Below, piece by piece: positions 1 to 10,186 of a DNA stretch of 64,000 nt; the first letter of the stretch is position 1; every line of letters starts with the position of its first letter. The notes under the pieces were generated by a model. It was given only the letters and a program-made list of their open reading frames with translations. It did no database searches and was not told where the DNA came from. The stretch lies in NCBI GenBank assembly GCA_022266195.1, contig WHVY01000001.1, positions 4,092,001-4,156,000 of the forward strand, read 5' to 3'. Position numbers and translations under genes: made by a program. This DNA comes from Tetranychus cinnabarinus. Its lineage: Eukaryota; Arthropoda; Arachnida; Trombidiformes; Tetranychidae.

Positions 1-2196
1 ACAAATTGTTTCCTTTCGCATTGATTGACTTAATTTGCTATTTATTGTTGACATAATCAACGTAACAAAGTCTCAAATTGTTCAAAGATGATTCAAGTAA
101 TCAAATTGTTGAAACTGAACAAGTCAATTGTTAAGATTGAACAACAACTCTATCATAACCTCTGTACGATACAATATTTAATTTTAAATTCATTATTGAC
201 TTCAAGGTTGTCCAATCATTGATTTCAGCTCCACTCTAACCAACCATTGTTTATCATGAATTGCGTGTCAACCTTAATGATAAACATTCAATGTATAAAT
301 CTATTGAATTAAAAATATCAAGTTCAATTGCGTTAACCTTTTCATTCGCAATTGTAATTTTCTGTGACTTCAAAGGCAATATTCACATTGAAATCTGGTC
401 AACAATCAGATAATTAAGAAGCCATTGAAACATTAATAATGAACAATATGGTTTCTTTAAAAAGCTAATGATTAAGGTTTAACCCAAATTGATCTGTGAT
501 TCAGCATAAGTTAACCTAAAAGCTGGTTAATATGAAAGCTGTTTTGTTCAAAGGTTTTCTTGAAAACCAAAGGTTTGATTGTTCAGATGATCTGCATTGT
601 TTAATTAAATGGTTCATCAAATGGATGAATTCAACTGTTCATGAGTCGTGAATGAAGATTTTAAAGATTTAAATTCTGCTCTAATTAGGACTTGATTTGG
701 TTGATTGTTAAGAAAGTTATTTGCTTTTCATCGCATTCATTCACTTTTACTTGTTCAGTTTTCTGGTTAACCTTTTTACCCATTTCTTTGTTTTAACCAA
801 CATTAACAGCAATGTAATAAATAGCCTTTTAATATACTTTCACATTTTAACGGTTAATTTATCAATGATACTCATAATGCCAATAATGATTATTGTATTA
901 GCGTGATCATTAGATTTTAAAAAAAGCCTTTTTTCCCATTTTATATAATTATTTACTGCCAATAATCAATTGATGTTTAAGTTTTGCTTCTGTTTTATTG
1001 ATTATATCGCATTCAACTTAACCGTCATCACTTAACCAGGATAGACAGTTCCATTGCATTTGAATTTGGTTACCTAAGCAACCTTTACTCCCTTTACTTG
1101 CAAGTTTTCAAATAAAGGCTTGTATCAATGTAAAGTTTGTTTTTTCATTTTCTATCCCTCTAATTTTATTTTAACAATTCATTCATTGTTACATTTGATT
1201 TTAATCATGTTTAAGTCGCAACTTATCAACTAATAATGCGATTTGTGCTTAAAAGCGATTTACTGTTACAGTAATCTTGTGCCTTTGGTTTATTGTTATT
1301 TCCAAGTATTTAACAGGCTTTTTGTTAAAATTGTCCTGTGTAAGTGCGTCAGCAACGTCAATTTGTGGTTTCATCAAAATTAATTTGACCGTCATAGCTC
1401 TTCACTCCCATCTTATTATCATTGTGGAATCTACATAAATAAATCTGATTTAGTTATGAAAACACTTTCCAAACTTACCTGAAGATCTGTTCAGTTGGAA
1501 ATCTGATGTTTTGCAAAACAACCTTGAATTGGAAAACACTTTTATCAAATATTCTTGTCCATTTTTAACTTTTTTTCGTATGTTTATTGTAAATTGAATG
1601 ACAATTTTCTTATTAAGTAGCTAGTTTTTATCAACTTTTTACCATATAAACCGGTTCTTTTGATTCATTCGATAGCCATCTTATCCAGGTAACTATTTAT
1701 TTTACTTGCCATCTCAAGATTTACTGACCTCTTCTTTAACCGCTAACACACGCTGTATCACCTTTAAGTATCTTCTGACTTCAGATTCTTGTTTTGCTTC
1801 TTTCCCTTTTCTTTTCTCTCTTCTTTCTATTTCACTTTGTTCAGAGAAAATTTGAACTGCAATCAACGGTTATTAAACCACGTAAACTTATTTCAGTTTT
1901 ACATTAATTCACCAAACCGGTTCTTTTTACTTTTCTTTTTACTTTTGTATCTATCTGGTTCATTTTAAAAGAAAACCAAGATTGATTCAGGAAAGAACCA
2001 GTGAAGCATATCGTGTTACTTACCAACCAAAAGACGTTTGTCAAAAAAAATTCATTTCATCAAATCAATATTAACCACGTAAATTTTTGGTTTCACCATC
2101 ATCTGCATCAAGCTCAACTTTGATAAAAAGGACATTTACTGCAACCCTTTCCAGTGAATACTAATTTTAAGTTTAAATTTTACGTTTTTACTTTAA
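1..2196. other. AT-rich intergenic / 5' flank, no gene seen
   Basis: This stretch is AT-rich and has no ORF with recognisable protein similarity on either strand. The only ORF of note (721-906) is a short hydrophobic run of low complexity. The right part presumably contains the promoter and 5' UTR of the GRAM-domain gene that starts at 2197. I could not place a TATA box or a splice site with confidence. Confidence 0.5.
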
Positions 2197-4095
2197 ATGT
2201 GGCTGGTTAAGAATCGCTCTACTCTTAGTCCTCATTACTATAACGATGAAGTTACTTCACTAACGACAGAAGCCTCAACATATTCTGGATCATCTGATTA
2301 CCAAGTTATTGACGAGATGATTAAACCACCTACTCAATGTGAATTGGTTTCCCGTGGAATTCAAACTATAGATAAAAGAGGAGCTAATTATGAAAACAAG
2401 ATCAAAACAAAATCCTCAACAACTAAAAATTATGAAACCTTGTTTGGTGCTGAAATCGGTCCAAATGCTGGATTGATAGCAGATTTTTCTGGAGCCATAT
2501 TACGGGATATGATCATCTCTGGACGTTTGTACATATCTTCAAGTCACTTGTGTTTTTATGGATCACTTTTGAAATGGGAAACTAAAATTGTGATTCCACT
2601 GAAAGAAATATCATCAATCGTTAAAGCTAAAACAATAAAAGTGATTCCTAATGCAATTCAAGTTGTCACAAGAACTGGAGATAAATATTTATTTACTTCT
2701 CTAGTCTCTCGTCAGAAAGTTTACTCGACTCTGGTCTCAGCTTGGACTGCTAATTTATCAAGACGTTTGACTAATTGTGATACAAATAACAACAAGACAT
2801 CAGTGGACCCTTCTATTCGGAAATGTTATTCAAATCTAGAATCAGGGTCAAAGCGTATAAATGATAACTCAAAAGAGATGAAATGCTCTACCAAGTCAAA
2901 CAGAAAATACTTTTCAACTGGAGATTTAGCTGACATCAATGATACTAGGAAACCATGTTCAAAAGTAGAAGACACAGTAGCAGATGAATCTCCCAAATTT
3001 TGCAAACCTTTGCGAGATCCATCATCATGTCCCTATCAAGAATCAAAATGCCTAGCTGATGTTGTTTTACCTATTAATTTGGATCGATTATTCGATATGC
3101 TTTTTACTAATTCACATTTCGCTTCTACTTTCGCTGAGAGCTTAAAACACGAGATCAATATAACCAGAGAATGGTGTACTCCTAGTGAAAGCGACTTGAA
3201 GGAATCTGACCAGCCAATCATTGGAGTAAGGCAATTCAGTCGACAAATGGTACTGGACTATACATTTGCCAAAAACATGTCAAGCGAAGAAACAATGTAT
3301 CTTGAACATTTAGATTCATCAAATTATTATGGAATCAGATTGGTTTCTGAATCTGCAGGAGTTCCTTTATGCTCATTGTTTTATGTAGTTAATTACTTTT
3401 GTCTACATAGAACTGCTAATCCAGCTGAGACACATTTCCATTTCCATTATAAATTAGTTTTTAAATCAAGAGCCTGGGGATTCAAGTCTTTGATTGAAGA
3501 TGGATCCAGAAAAGGTTGTCAAGATTATTGTGATGCCTGGATCAAAATGATGAAAAAATGGTCAACTGATTATCCTGAATCTGTTAGTAAAATTGGTTTA
3601 TCCTCGCAATTAAAAATGTTTTGCCAAGACGATTCCCTCATCGACTCTAATCAAAATTTAAATAGTCAACCCTTAATACATGCTACGCAGCCCGTTGCTC
3701 AACTAAGTCTCCAAACTAATGCTGCTCAGCAATCCAATGTAAGCTCGACGGCATCTAATCAATGTGATTCTAATAGTCTTTCATCATTATCATCGGCGAT
3801 GCCAGAAAAATCTACTTATAAAGCATCCAGCTCTGTTAGTTGTTCAAACTGTAAATCTTGTGATGACTCTCATGTAAATGATGTAATGAAAAACTTGAAG
3901 CCATTCATTGTTTTTCTATTATTGTTAACTATAATCAATCTTTCTCTATTGTTGGTATTAATCAACAATCGTGCTATTTCTTCGTGTCCATCTAATCAAG
4001 TCTCGTCTCCAGCTCTGATTGGTCTATCAACTGCAGATGAAACATTTGAGACCTTATCAAATTATGCCTATCCATCTTTGGGATGCCATGGATGA
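2197..4095 (+). CDS. GRAM/VASt-domain sterol-transfer protein, GRAMD1 (Aster)-like
   Basis: This 632-residue ORF has the GRAMD1/Aster layout. A GRAM (PH-like) domain lies at about residues 78-188 (GLIADFSGAILRD, ISGRLYISSSHLCFYG). A VASt/ASTER lipid-binding domain lies at about 285-458. A single C-terminal membrane segment lies at about 566-591 (FIVFLLLLTIINLSLLLVL). In this family the protein is anchored in the ER, the GRAM domain senses plasma-membrane phosphatidylserine and cholesterol at contact sites, and the VASt domain carries sterol to the ER. Vertebrate GRAMD1 proteins are about 660-740 residues, so this one is nearly full length. The linker between GRAM and VASt and the region before the membrane anchor are Ser/Asn-rich. 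The whole CDS is one exon, unlike most genes in the window, so a retrocopy or intron loss is possible. A candidate AATAAA signal is at 4589-4594. Family assignment is firm; the exact paralogue is not. Confidence 0.88.
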   Translation: MWLVKNRSTLSPHYYNDEVTSLTTEASTYSGSSDYQVIDEMIKPPTQCELVSRGIQTIDKRGANYENKIKTKSSTTKNYETLFGAEIGPNAGLIADFSGAILRDMIISGRLYISSSHLCFYGSLLKWETKIVIPLKEISSIVKAKTIKVIPNAIQVVTRTGDKYLFTSLVSRQKVYSTLVSAWTANLSRRLTNCDTNNNKTSVDPSIRKCYSNLESGSKRINDNSKEMKCSTKSNRKYFSTGDLADINDTRKPCSKVEDTVADESPKFCKPLRDPSSCPYQESKCLADVVLPINLDRLFDMLFTNSHFASTFAESLKHEINITREWCTPSESDLKESDQPIIGVRQFSRQMVLDYTFAKNMSSEETMYLEHLDSSNYYGIRLVSESAGVPLCSLFYVVNYFCLHRTANPAETHFHFHYKLVFKSRAWGFKSLIEDGSRKGCQDYCDAWIKMMKKWSTDYPESVSKIGLSSQLKMFCQDDSLIDSNQNLNSQPLIHATQPVAQLSLQTNAAQQSNVSSTASNQCDSNSLSSLSSAMPEKSTYKASSSVSCSNCKSCDDSHVNDVMKNLKPFIVFLLLLTIINLSLLLVLINNRAISSCPSNQVSSPALIGLSTADETFETLSNYAYPSLGCHG

Positions 4096-4998
4096 TGTTC
4101 AAATTTAGATCCGAAAAAATATAATTTTAATGGAGAAACTCATTACCAAAATTCATGGTTTTAGGTTTTATCTACTTGTTACATTTTTCAATTTGTATTT
4201 GCAATTTTTCTCCCCAATTCACCATATTATCATGCAATGTAATATTATTACAATGTTTCTTAAATTAAATTGTTTTGCTGTTACTTGTTTTTTACTGTTA
4301 ATGATGTACTTGTATTCACCTTTTTTAATTCTAATTTATTCATAATATGCCTTGACCTGAACTTGATTGTTGAACTTCAAAACTCGGAAGTGCAACAATA
4401 TCTTAAAAGGTCATGATCTTAATCTTAAATCTTCACTCTTGCTCTTGTCGTTGAAATGAATTCACTTTTTCAAAGCCTTTCAGATGTACCCATATCTCGA
4501 ACAGTCCTTTCACCACCTGTATAGCCCCTCGAAACTGTTGATCTATCACCTAAATCCGACTCCTCTGAACTTTCATGTTAAAATGTTGAATAAATTAGTA
4601 AATATGTAAATTATTAGTAAACTGAATCGGACCTAGAATATAAATACATATTTTTACTAGGATATACGCTAACAAACATGAATCGAAACAGGTTGTTTTG
4701 AACAGTGTTTCGGAGAAAGCTAGTTTTAGACGTTAGTCAAAGAAGGTTTCGACTGACTGACTAAAAAAAATTTTGACAACTGCTCGACTATGATCCGACT
4801 AAGAATTGAGCCAACTTGAGTGCAATACGTGTCATTAAAATTGGTGTTGGCAACAATGTTAGAATGTCCGATTCCCCTGTAAGTACTATGTACGCTCAAA
4901 TTTACTCCATTTTTTAGTCGATGGTGAAAAATTTATTGGACTAAGAAAAAAAAGAGCGTGTGACTGACCAACTTTGATGCTTACTACATAATTTATTA
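4096..4998. other. 3' UTR and AT-rich spacer, no gene
   Basis: This sequence follows the stop of the GRAM/VASt gene. It has no supported coding sequence; the short ORF at 4130-4345 is hydrophobic low complexity in the likely 3' UTR. AATAAA occurs at 4589-4594. From about 4730 there are several GACTGACTGACTA-like words, which may be an old degraded repeat, but I could not define ends. Confidence 0.45.
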
Positions 4999-5460
4999 TT
5001 AGGTTGTTTCATATGATTTTGCATGATTTTGAATTTTTTCTGAATTTCGTGTGATTATCGCATGGAGATGAATATTGGTATTTAGTATCTCTCATCATTC
5101 AGGCATTTTTTGCAATTAACAAAAAATGATTATCTCAATTAATTGCTGAGATATTTTAATTTAATTGAAAAATGAGAAAAATTTTCATGCCCCATTGACT
5201 AACATTGATGTTACAGTTTATGCATAGGGTCCCCCCTTTGACAATTTTTCAAAATACAGCCCGTTTTTGATTTTTGACTTTTCTCATTTTTCAATTAAAT
5301 TAAAATATCTCAGCAATTAATTGAGATAATCAATTTTTGTTAATTGCAAAAAATGCCTGAATGATGAGAGATACTAAATACCAATATTCATCTCCATGCG
5401 ATAATCACACGAAATTCAGAAAAAATTCAAAATCATGCAAAATCATATGAAACAACCTAA
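4999..5460. mobile_element. Mariner-like foldback MITE with 182-bp terminal inverted repeats
   Basis: The two arms, 4999-5180 and 5279-5460, are reverse complements over 182 bp with one mismatch by eye. They are separated by a 98-bp unique centre with no ORF. The outermost bases read TTAGGTTGTTTCATATG, and TTAGGTTG is the start of several mariner-family terminal repeats. A TA dinucleotide flanks each end (4997-4998 and 5461-5462), which fits the TA target duplication of Tc1/mariner transposons. The element is non-autonomous. The near-perfect arms suggest recent insertion or homogenisation. It lies between the GRAM/VASt gene and the TIMMDC1-like gene, about 270 bp before the start codon of the latter. 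Confidence 0.88.
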
Positions 5461-5528
5461 TAGTATAAGATCAAATTGCTTTTGCTAATATCGTCACGAA
5501 ATTTTCATACAATTAATGAACAATTAAT

Positions 5529-5567
5529 TATCGATATATTATCGATAAACATCGATAGTTATCGATA
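5529..5567. promoter_or_regulatory. Cluster of TATCGATA (DRE-like) motifs
   Basis: The palindrome TATCGATA occurs exactly at 5529-5536, 5540-5547 and 5560-5567, with a fourth near copy ATCGATA at 5551-5557. All lie within 39 bp and about 160-200 bp upstream of the TIMMDC1-like start codon. In Drosophila TATCGATA is the DRE core bound by DREF (and overlaps BEAF-32 sites) in housekeeping promoters. Use of the same factor here is an inference from the motif and its position. Confidence 0.5.
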
Positions 5568-5728
5568 CTGTTGTTATTATCGTTAAACTCTAGAAGAGGG
5601 TAACCAAAGATTAATAGCAATAAATTCAAAACATGTGAAAATAATATAAAATGTAGATTCTAATTATTTAATTCATAACAGCTTTTAATTCATTTTGGGG
5701 CGAATTATATCGATTCTCATCTTCTCCA

Positions 5729-6611
5729 ATGAGTGAGCCTTCAAATTCAACTCTTAGCGACAAGCCTACTAAGACTTTGCCCTTTCTAGATGAAGATGGT
5801 GTTTATCGTGTTAAAAGATTATACAGAGAAATTTTAAATGGTGAAGAAAGTGGGGAAGCTGGTTTCATCTGGAAAACCTGGTACCATTCAATGATAGCCG
5901 GTGGGATTATTGGTGCAACTATTGGTATGAGGCCTGTTTATAATGGTGATTATCAATTTACGCAATTTTTTAATCTATGGTCATGCTAAATACTTTCCCA
6001 TTTATAAATATCATGCTTTTATTTTTATAGACTTCAAAACAAGGTTCAACGAATATCAATTCCAGTCTAAAACTGCATATGCTCGGAAACTTGCCGACTG
6101 TACCCTGTCTACATGTATTCGAAATGGATTCAAATTCGGGTGGAGAGCTGGTTTATTAGCGTTGCTATTTTCTACCACAACTATTAATTTAGCAGTTTAC
6201 CATAATGACATAAGATTTACTGACATGGTTTTTTCATTTGCTATTACCGGTGGAGTTTATACTTTTCATCGTGGACCTAAAGCTATGCTTGCTGGAGCAA
6301 CGTTAACAGGTTTAGCGGGAATCCCTGTTGCAGGTTTATTCAAGGGTCTTCTCTGGGCAACAGATAGTACATATGCTGAGCTAAGCGATAAAGCACGTAG
6401 CCTTTATGATGCCCCTTATATAAAAAGGATGAAAAAAATTCAGAACACTGAGCAAAAGTGGCGAGAGGCGTCAGTTGAATACATAGATGATTACAAAAGC
6501 TATATTTATCATCAAAGAAGAGTTGACAGATTCGAAAAAATGGGAATCGTGGATGAATCGTTTGAAAATTTGAAACCAGGCGAGGCAAGGCCTCCTGCTT
6601 CCTTCAAATAA
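5729..6611 (+). CDS. TIMMDC1-like mitochondrial complex I assembly factor
   Basis: There are two exons, 5729-5945 and 6031-6611, with donor GTGATT and acceptor TTTATAG, encoding about 265 residues. A competing donor GTATGA at 5925 would also keep the frame and shorten the product by 7 residues. The protein belongs to the Tim17/Tim22/Tim23 fold family and matches TIMMDC1 (C3orf1) in order of motifs: a glycine-rich first membrane segment (MIAGGIIGATIGMRP), a GFKFGWRAGLLALLFSTTT segment, an ITGGVYTFHRGPKAMLAG segment and a last segment GLAGIPVAGLFKGLL. Human TIMMDC1 is 285 residues. In that family it sits in the inner mitochondrial membrane and helps assemble the membrane arm of respiratory complex I. 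The C-terminus (YIYHQRRVDRFEKM) is charged and faces an aqueous compartment. DRE-like motifs lie just upstream. Confidence 0.8.
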
Positions 6612-8049
6612 ATGAGAAAGGGTTCGACTTTGAGGATAATTCAGTTTAAGTTACACCTAGTGATTAATACAAGTGCTCAAAATATGCATCATTAGCAATT
6701 TCACCTCAATTTTGAATTACAGGAAAAGAGGGAAAAAGCATTGATTGTTACATTTTTCTTGTTAATACCGTCTATTGAGACAACATATTTGTATTCATTA
6801 AAATTATAAAAAAGTTGTTTCAATTAATTTAGAGTTGATATCGATGAGAACTAAGAAAAATATTGCGAGATGAGCTGCATTTTCTATTTTCATATAACCA
6901 TAATAATTTGTAATCTAAATGAGTATGTGAAATTTCAGAGATGGATGAGAAGTGAGAGAAGACGAGAAGGTGATGTGGTGAAAGGGTGATGGGGAGATCT
7001 TTTGGCATTGTATGTATTGTAGATTATCAAATCAATAAAATCTTGACACCCAAGGTTTGTTGATAGAGCCATCACATCCAGACCTCTAATAAAGGCAAGG
7101 ATAATCACATTTAAAAAGATCACATTTGAATTAGATTGCCCTTGGTAAATAAAAAGCGAGTTGCGAGTGATACTAATTCACAGGATTTTGCATATTTTTG
7201 TCCTTTGTATCCTTCATTTAGATTAGTCTCGTGACTGTGACTTGATTTAAAAAATGAAAATGAAAATGAAAAATCGTTCCATGTCCGGTACTTCCCTTGT
7301 TAGCCTCAGAGATCTACAATGTGATGTACAATCTCTCATCGACATCCCAGACGTTTATCATCTTATCAACTTTCTAAGCAATCACAGCAAAGAATATCTA
7401 TGAGTGCATCATGTTCTAGCAGTTCATTAACTGTTACATCGCCAACCACATTGATCGGCTCTTCATCATTAAAAAATCCATTTCCTGCGCGAAGCAAAAA
7501 TGATCAGTAAACCAGAGAATAATTTGAAAGGAAAAAGGGAGAGATTATATTGATGATGGTGAAAAAATCGATTGAAAGTTGAGTCTCTCATTCTGTTTTC
7601 CTGCATCTTTCCCTTTTTTCATTTTATCATTCAACTGTTTTCTTCTAGAAGACATGGCTTACTAATTTAACATCACTTTCAGCATCTTTCTCTTTCTTTC
7701 CTTTCTTTAGTTCATTGATCGGAAAGAGGGAAATTGAACTTAAAAACAATGTTTCTCTATATTTTCCTATCTTTCTCATTTTAGAGGATTCTAGTTTAAC
7801 GGTTAAGAGAGATATAGTTTATGTTCAATCTTCCTCAATAAATCCTTTGTGCTTTGGAATTTTCTTTTTATCAACATATCAATCATATAACTATTAATAA
7901 AATGATACTCATTTTCATCATCCAGGGATTTTTTAGCATATTAAAAAGGAATATATGAAACTAAATATATGCTGAAGGAAATCAGTAATCCAACAATCGA
8001 TTATAAAATCAGGCAATTATTTATTTTGGTCAATGGTCAAAAAAATATT
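6612..8049. other. Intergenic, with one coding-like patch
   Basis: This gap lies between two convergent genes. It is AT-rich apart from a more balanced patch at about 7254-7510, which is listed separately. I searched the minus strand for PHD-finger exons that could complete the d4-family gene at 8050 and saw no cysteine pairs with the right spacing. Confidence 0.45.
7254..7510 (+). pseudogene. Unrecognised coding-like segment in two frames (possible frameshifted small gene or exon)
   Basis: An ORF from ATG 7254 encodes 49 residues and stops at 7401-7403 (contains SGTSLVSLRDLQCDVQS). In the next frame an open stretch runs from 7325 to the TAA at 7508-7510 (contains MSASCSSSSLTVTSP and SSSLKNPFPARSKNDQ, with an NPF tripeptide). 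The base composition is less AT-rich than the flanks and the residues look protein-like in both parts. A single-base frameshift between 7325 and 7400 would join them. I do not recognise the family. It could be a decayed gene, an exon of an unmodelled gene, or chance. Confidence 0.2.
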
Positions 8050-9399
8050 TCATGCAGACGAGAAAAGTGGATCATATAAAGGCCACAGAATATTTCTACA
8101 ATTTGATGATAAATTTGATATCTCCAACGCACCCTCATCAGAGTCATGGTTAATGTTAGTCGATGACTTTCCAGTAGTGGAGTATTTTGGTGATAAAACA
8201 AAATTTGGTTGTTGATTTAGTTGATAGTTGATGGGTAAAGATCTTTGATCGTTTAAGCTCGATGCTGTCGGATTAATTTTTTCACGAAAATGCGAGTTAC
8301 CTATGTGCCCCTGATAACTAGGTAACGATTGAGGATCGGATATTCCTGGACGAGATTGGCTAGGAATAATTACTAAAGATCTGGTTTTCATGTCATCCAT
8401 ACCAGTTTTTCCTCTAGATGAGGTATAATCATTCTGGACAGTTTGTCCATTCGACGACCCACCAGAGGATTCTCCATTGGAATTAGCATGAGAATGAGCG
8501 TAATGATAGGAGAGCCCAGGCCTAGTTTTATATTTGATTCCACATAAATCACAGATATATGGTTTCTCAGCATCTGTATATTCACTGGCTTTTTTCCTTT
8601 TGGCATATTTTTTTCTCGTTTTCTTCTTAGTTCCTGGAGTATTATCATCATCTTCTTCAGTATCGGGATCATCAATATCAGCGAGTTCACTAATATCAGG
8701 TAGTGATTCTTCTGGTTCTCCCGAATTATCCTTGCTAGGGTCATATTTTTCACAAGAATCAGCATTTTCCAACTCAGTTGGATAGTCTATTGCACAATTG
8801 TCATTACTGTTCCCACTTGATGCTCCAATTACTTCATTTTTATCACTAACATTACATTCAAGGTTGATTTTGTTTGAAAAGATATCATTGAGCAGGTAAC
8901 TTCGCCTAATTTTACGCCATCGTCGAGTTGGATAACTGTATATTTGACCTTGATTGTGACCAGGCATCCGTTCCCATCGATTCATCCATAGAGTGCAATT
9001 ATTTTGAGCAACACCAGTTTGTAAATCAATGAATGGCAGCCGGCTTGCTCTTTCAGCTATTAGCCTATTGTTATAATTTGATGATGTTTCGATTGCATCC
9101 TTGTATAGTGTGTCATTGAAAGCTCTAGAATCAATTAATAAAACCAAAGAAGTAAAGTAGAGAAAGATAAATCAATTATTCTGTTTAAAAATGAGCTTCA
9201 AAAAATGATCAGTTTTACATTAAATAATAGTCAAAACGGTCAATAAAATAGAAGGATTGTCTCAAAAATAACTATCATTGATATAAGATTACAGGAATGA
9301 TTAAATTTTCAATTTTTTTCAAAGGATAATAATTAAAAATCGAACTTACTTTTCAATTTTTTGCATTAGCTGAGGTTTAGCTTTTAAAGAAACTGACAT
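8050..9399 (-). CDS. d4-family protein without PHD fingers (toothrin-like)
   Basis: Exon 1 is 9350-9399 (MSVSLKAKPQLMQKIE...) with donor GTAAGT. Exon 2 is 8050-9124 with acceptor ATTCTAG. Together they encode about 374 residues. The N-terminal Requiem/d4 '2/3' domain is clear (YKDAIETSSNYNNRL, RLPFIDLQTGVAQNN, YSYPTRRWRKIRR). A Kruppel-type C2H2 finger follows at about residues 205-230 (CDLCGIKYKTRPGLSYHYAHSH, C-x2-C-x12-H-x4-H). An acidic region and a basic patch (KKKTRKKYAKRKK) lie between them. Vertebrate DPF1-3 then have tandem PHD fingers that read acetylated/crotonylated histone H3 in BAF complexes. Here the C-terminus is Ser/Asn-rich and stops without them. From memory, Drosophila toothrin is a d4 member of this shorter kind. 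Likely a nuclear chromatin-associated protein. A missed downstream splice is possible but no PHD exon is visible. Confidence 0.78.
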
Positions 9400-10186
9400 G
9401 ATGATGATAATGATGAAGATAGTGAAGATGTTGGTAACAATTTATCCAATCCACTTTGATGTTAAATTAATTAGATGATAGATTACTAGATAGTGAATCT
9501 TATAAGGAAAAAGTGTCATTTTGCTCTGATTAAAAGTAATCTTCAAACGTACTGACAAGACTGTCAAGACCTAAACTCAAAATCATTCATTCGAAATCAT
9601 TATTATTTACACATGCTCACCGCTAGGGAACGCACAGCAATCTTATTTTCAGCTTCTGTAGAAACTAATCGCATCTGAATATATAAATTCTGATTTATAA
9701 ATTGCAATTGTCCTCTATCATTTAAGTAAGTTTCATTAATTTTAATATCAACATCTTAAAAACCAATCTTTAAAAGTGCTCTAGATAAGCTTCCGCTTAT
9801 TAAAGACTTGAAATTAAATGACAATAGCGTCAACAACAAATCACATGTTTTAACTCAATAAGCGAAGGATTGTAAACATTGAAAGACTTCAAAAGGTTTG
9901 TTAATGTTACATCTATATACGTATCTGTGACAATAAATTTATGTTTTTATAATTCCTTGCGATGTTTAAAGCTTTAGTTTCCATCTAGATAGAGTGAATA
10001 ACTAGAGTAGCTAGGATTGTGTGTATTGTTCCTTGTAATGTATCCGTATTACACCATTTTTTAGCTACCAACTGTAGTATTAAGCATTGACTTCTTAAAT
10101 GTTTAAAACACCTTTGTATTGAAAAAAAGATGATCAAATGATATATTAGAATCCTGAAATCTTTAGCAGTAAATTACCGATGATTA
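9400..10186. other. Bidirectional promoter region
   Basis: This 0.8-kb gap separates the divergent d4-family and SSADH genes, so it should hold both promoters. A GAT/ATG-rich tract lies just upstream of the d4-family start. No clear TATA, DRE or RNA gene is visible. Confidence 0.4.

Noticed and set aside
721..906. 61-codon hydrophobic ORF
   Set aside because: It is low-complexity Leu/Ile/Phe-rich sequence expected from AT-rich DNA, with no family resemblance or splice context.
6616..6632. GGGTTCGACTTT, similar to a tRNA B box
   Set aside because: It does not match the B-box consensus fully, and no A box or cloverleaf could be drawn around it.
6935..7123. Minus-strand ORF downstream of the d4-family gene
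   Set aside because: Tested as a possible PHD exon; it has a single cysteine and no PHD spacing.
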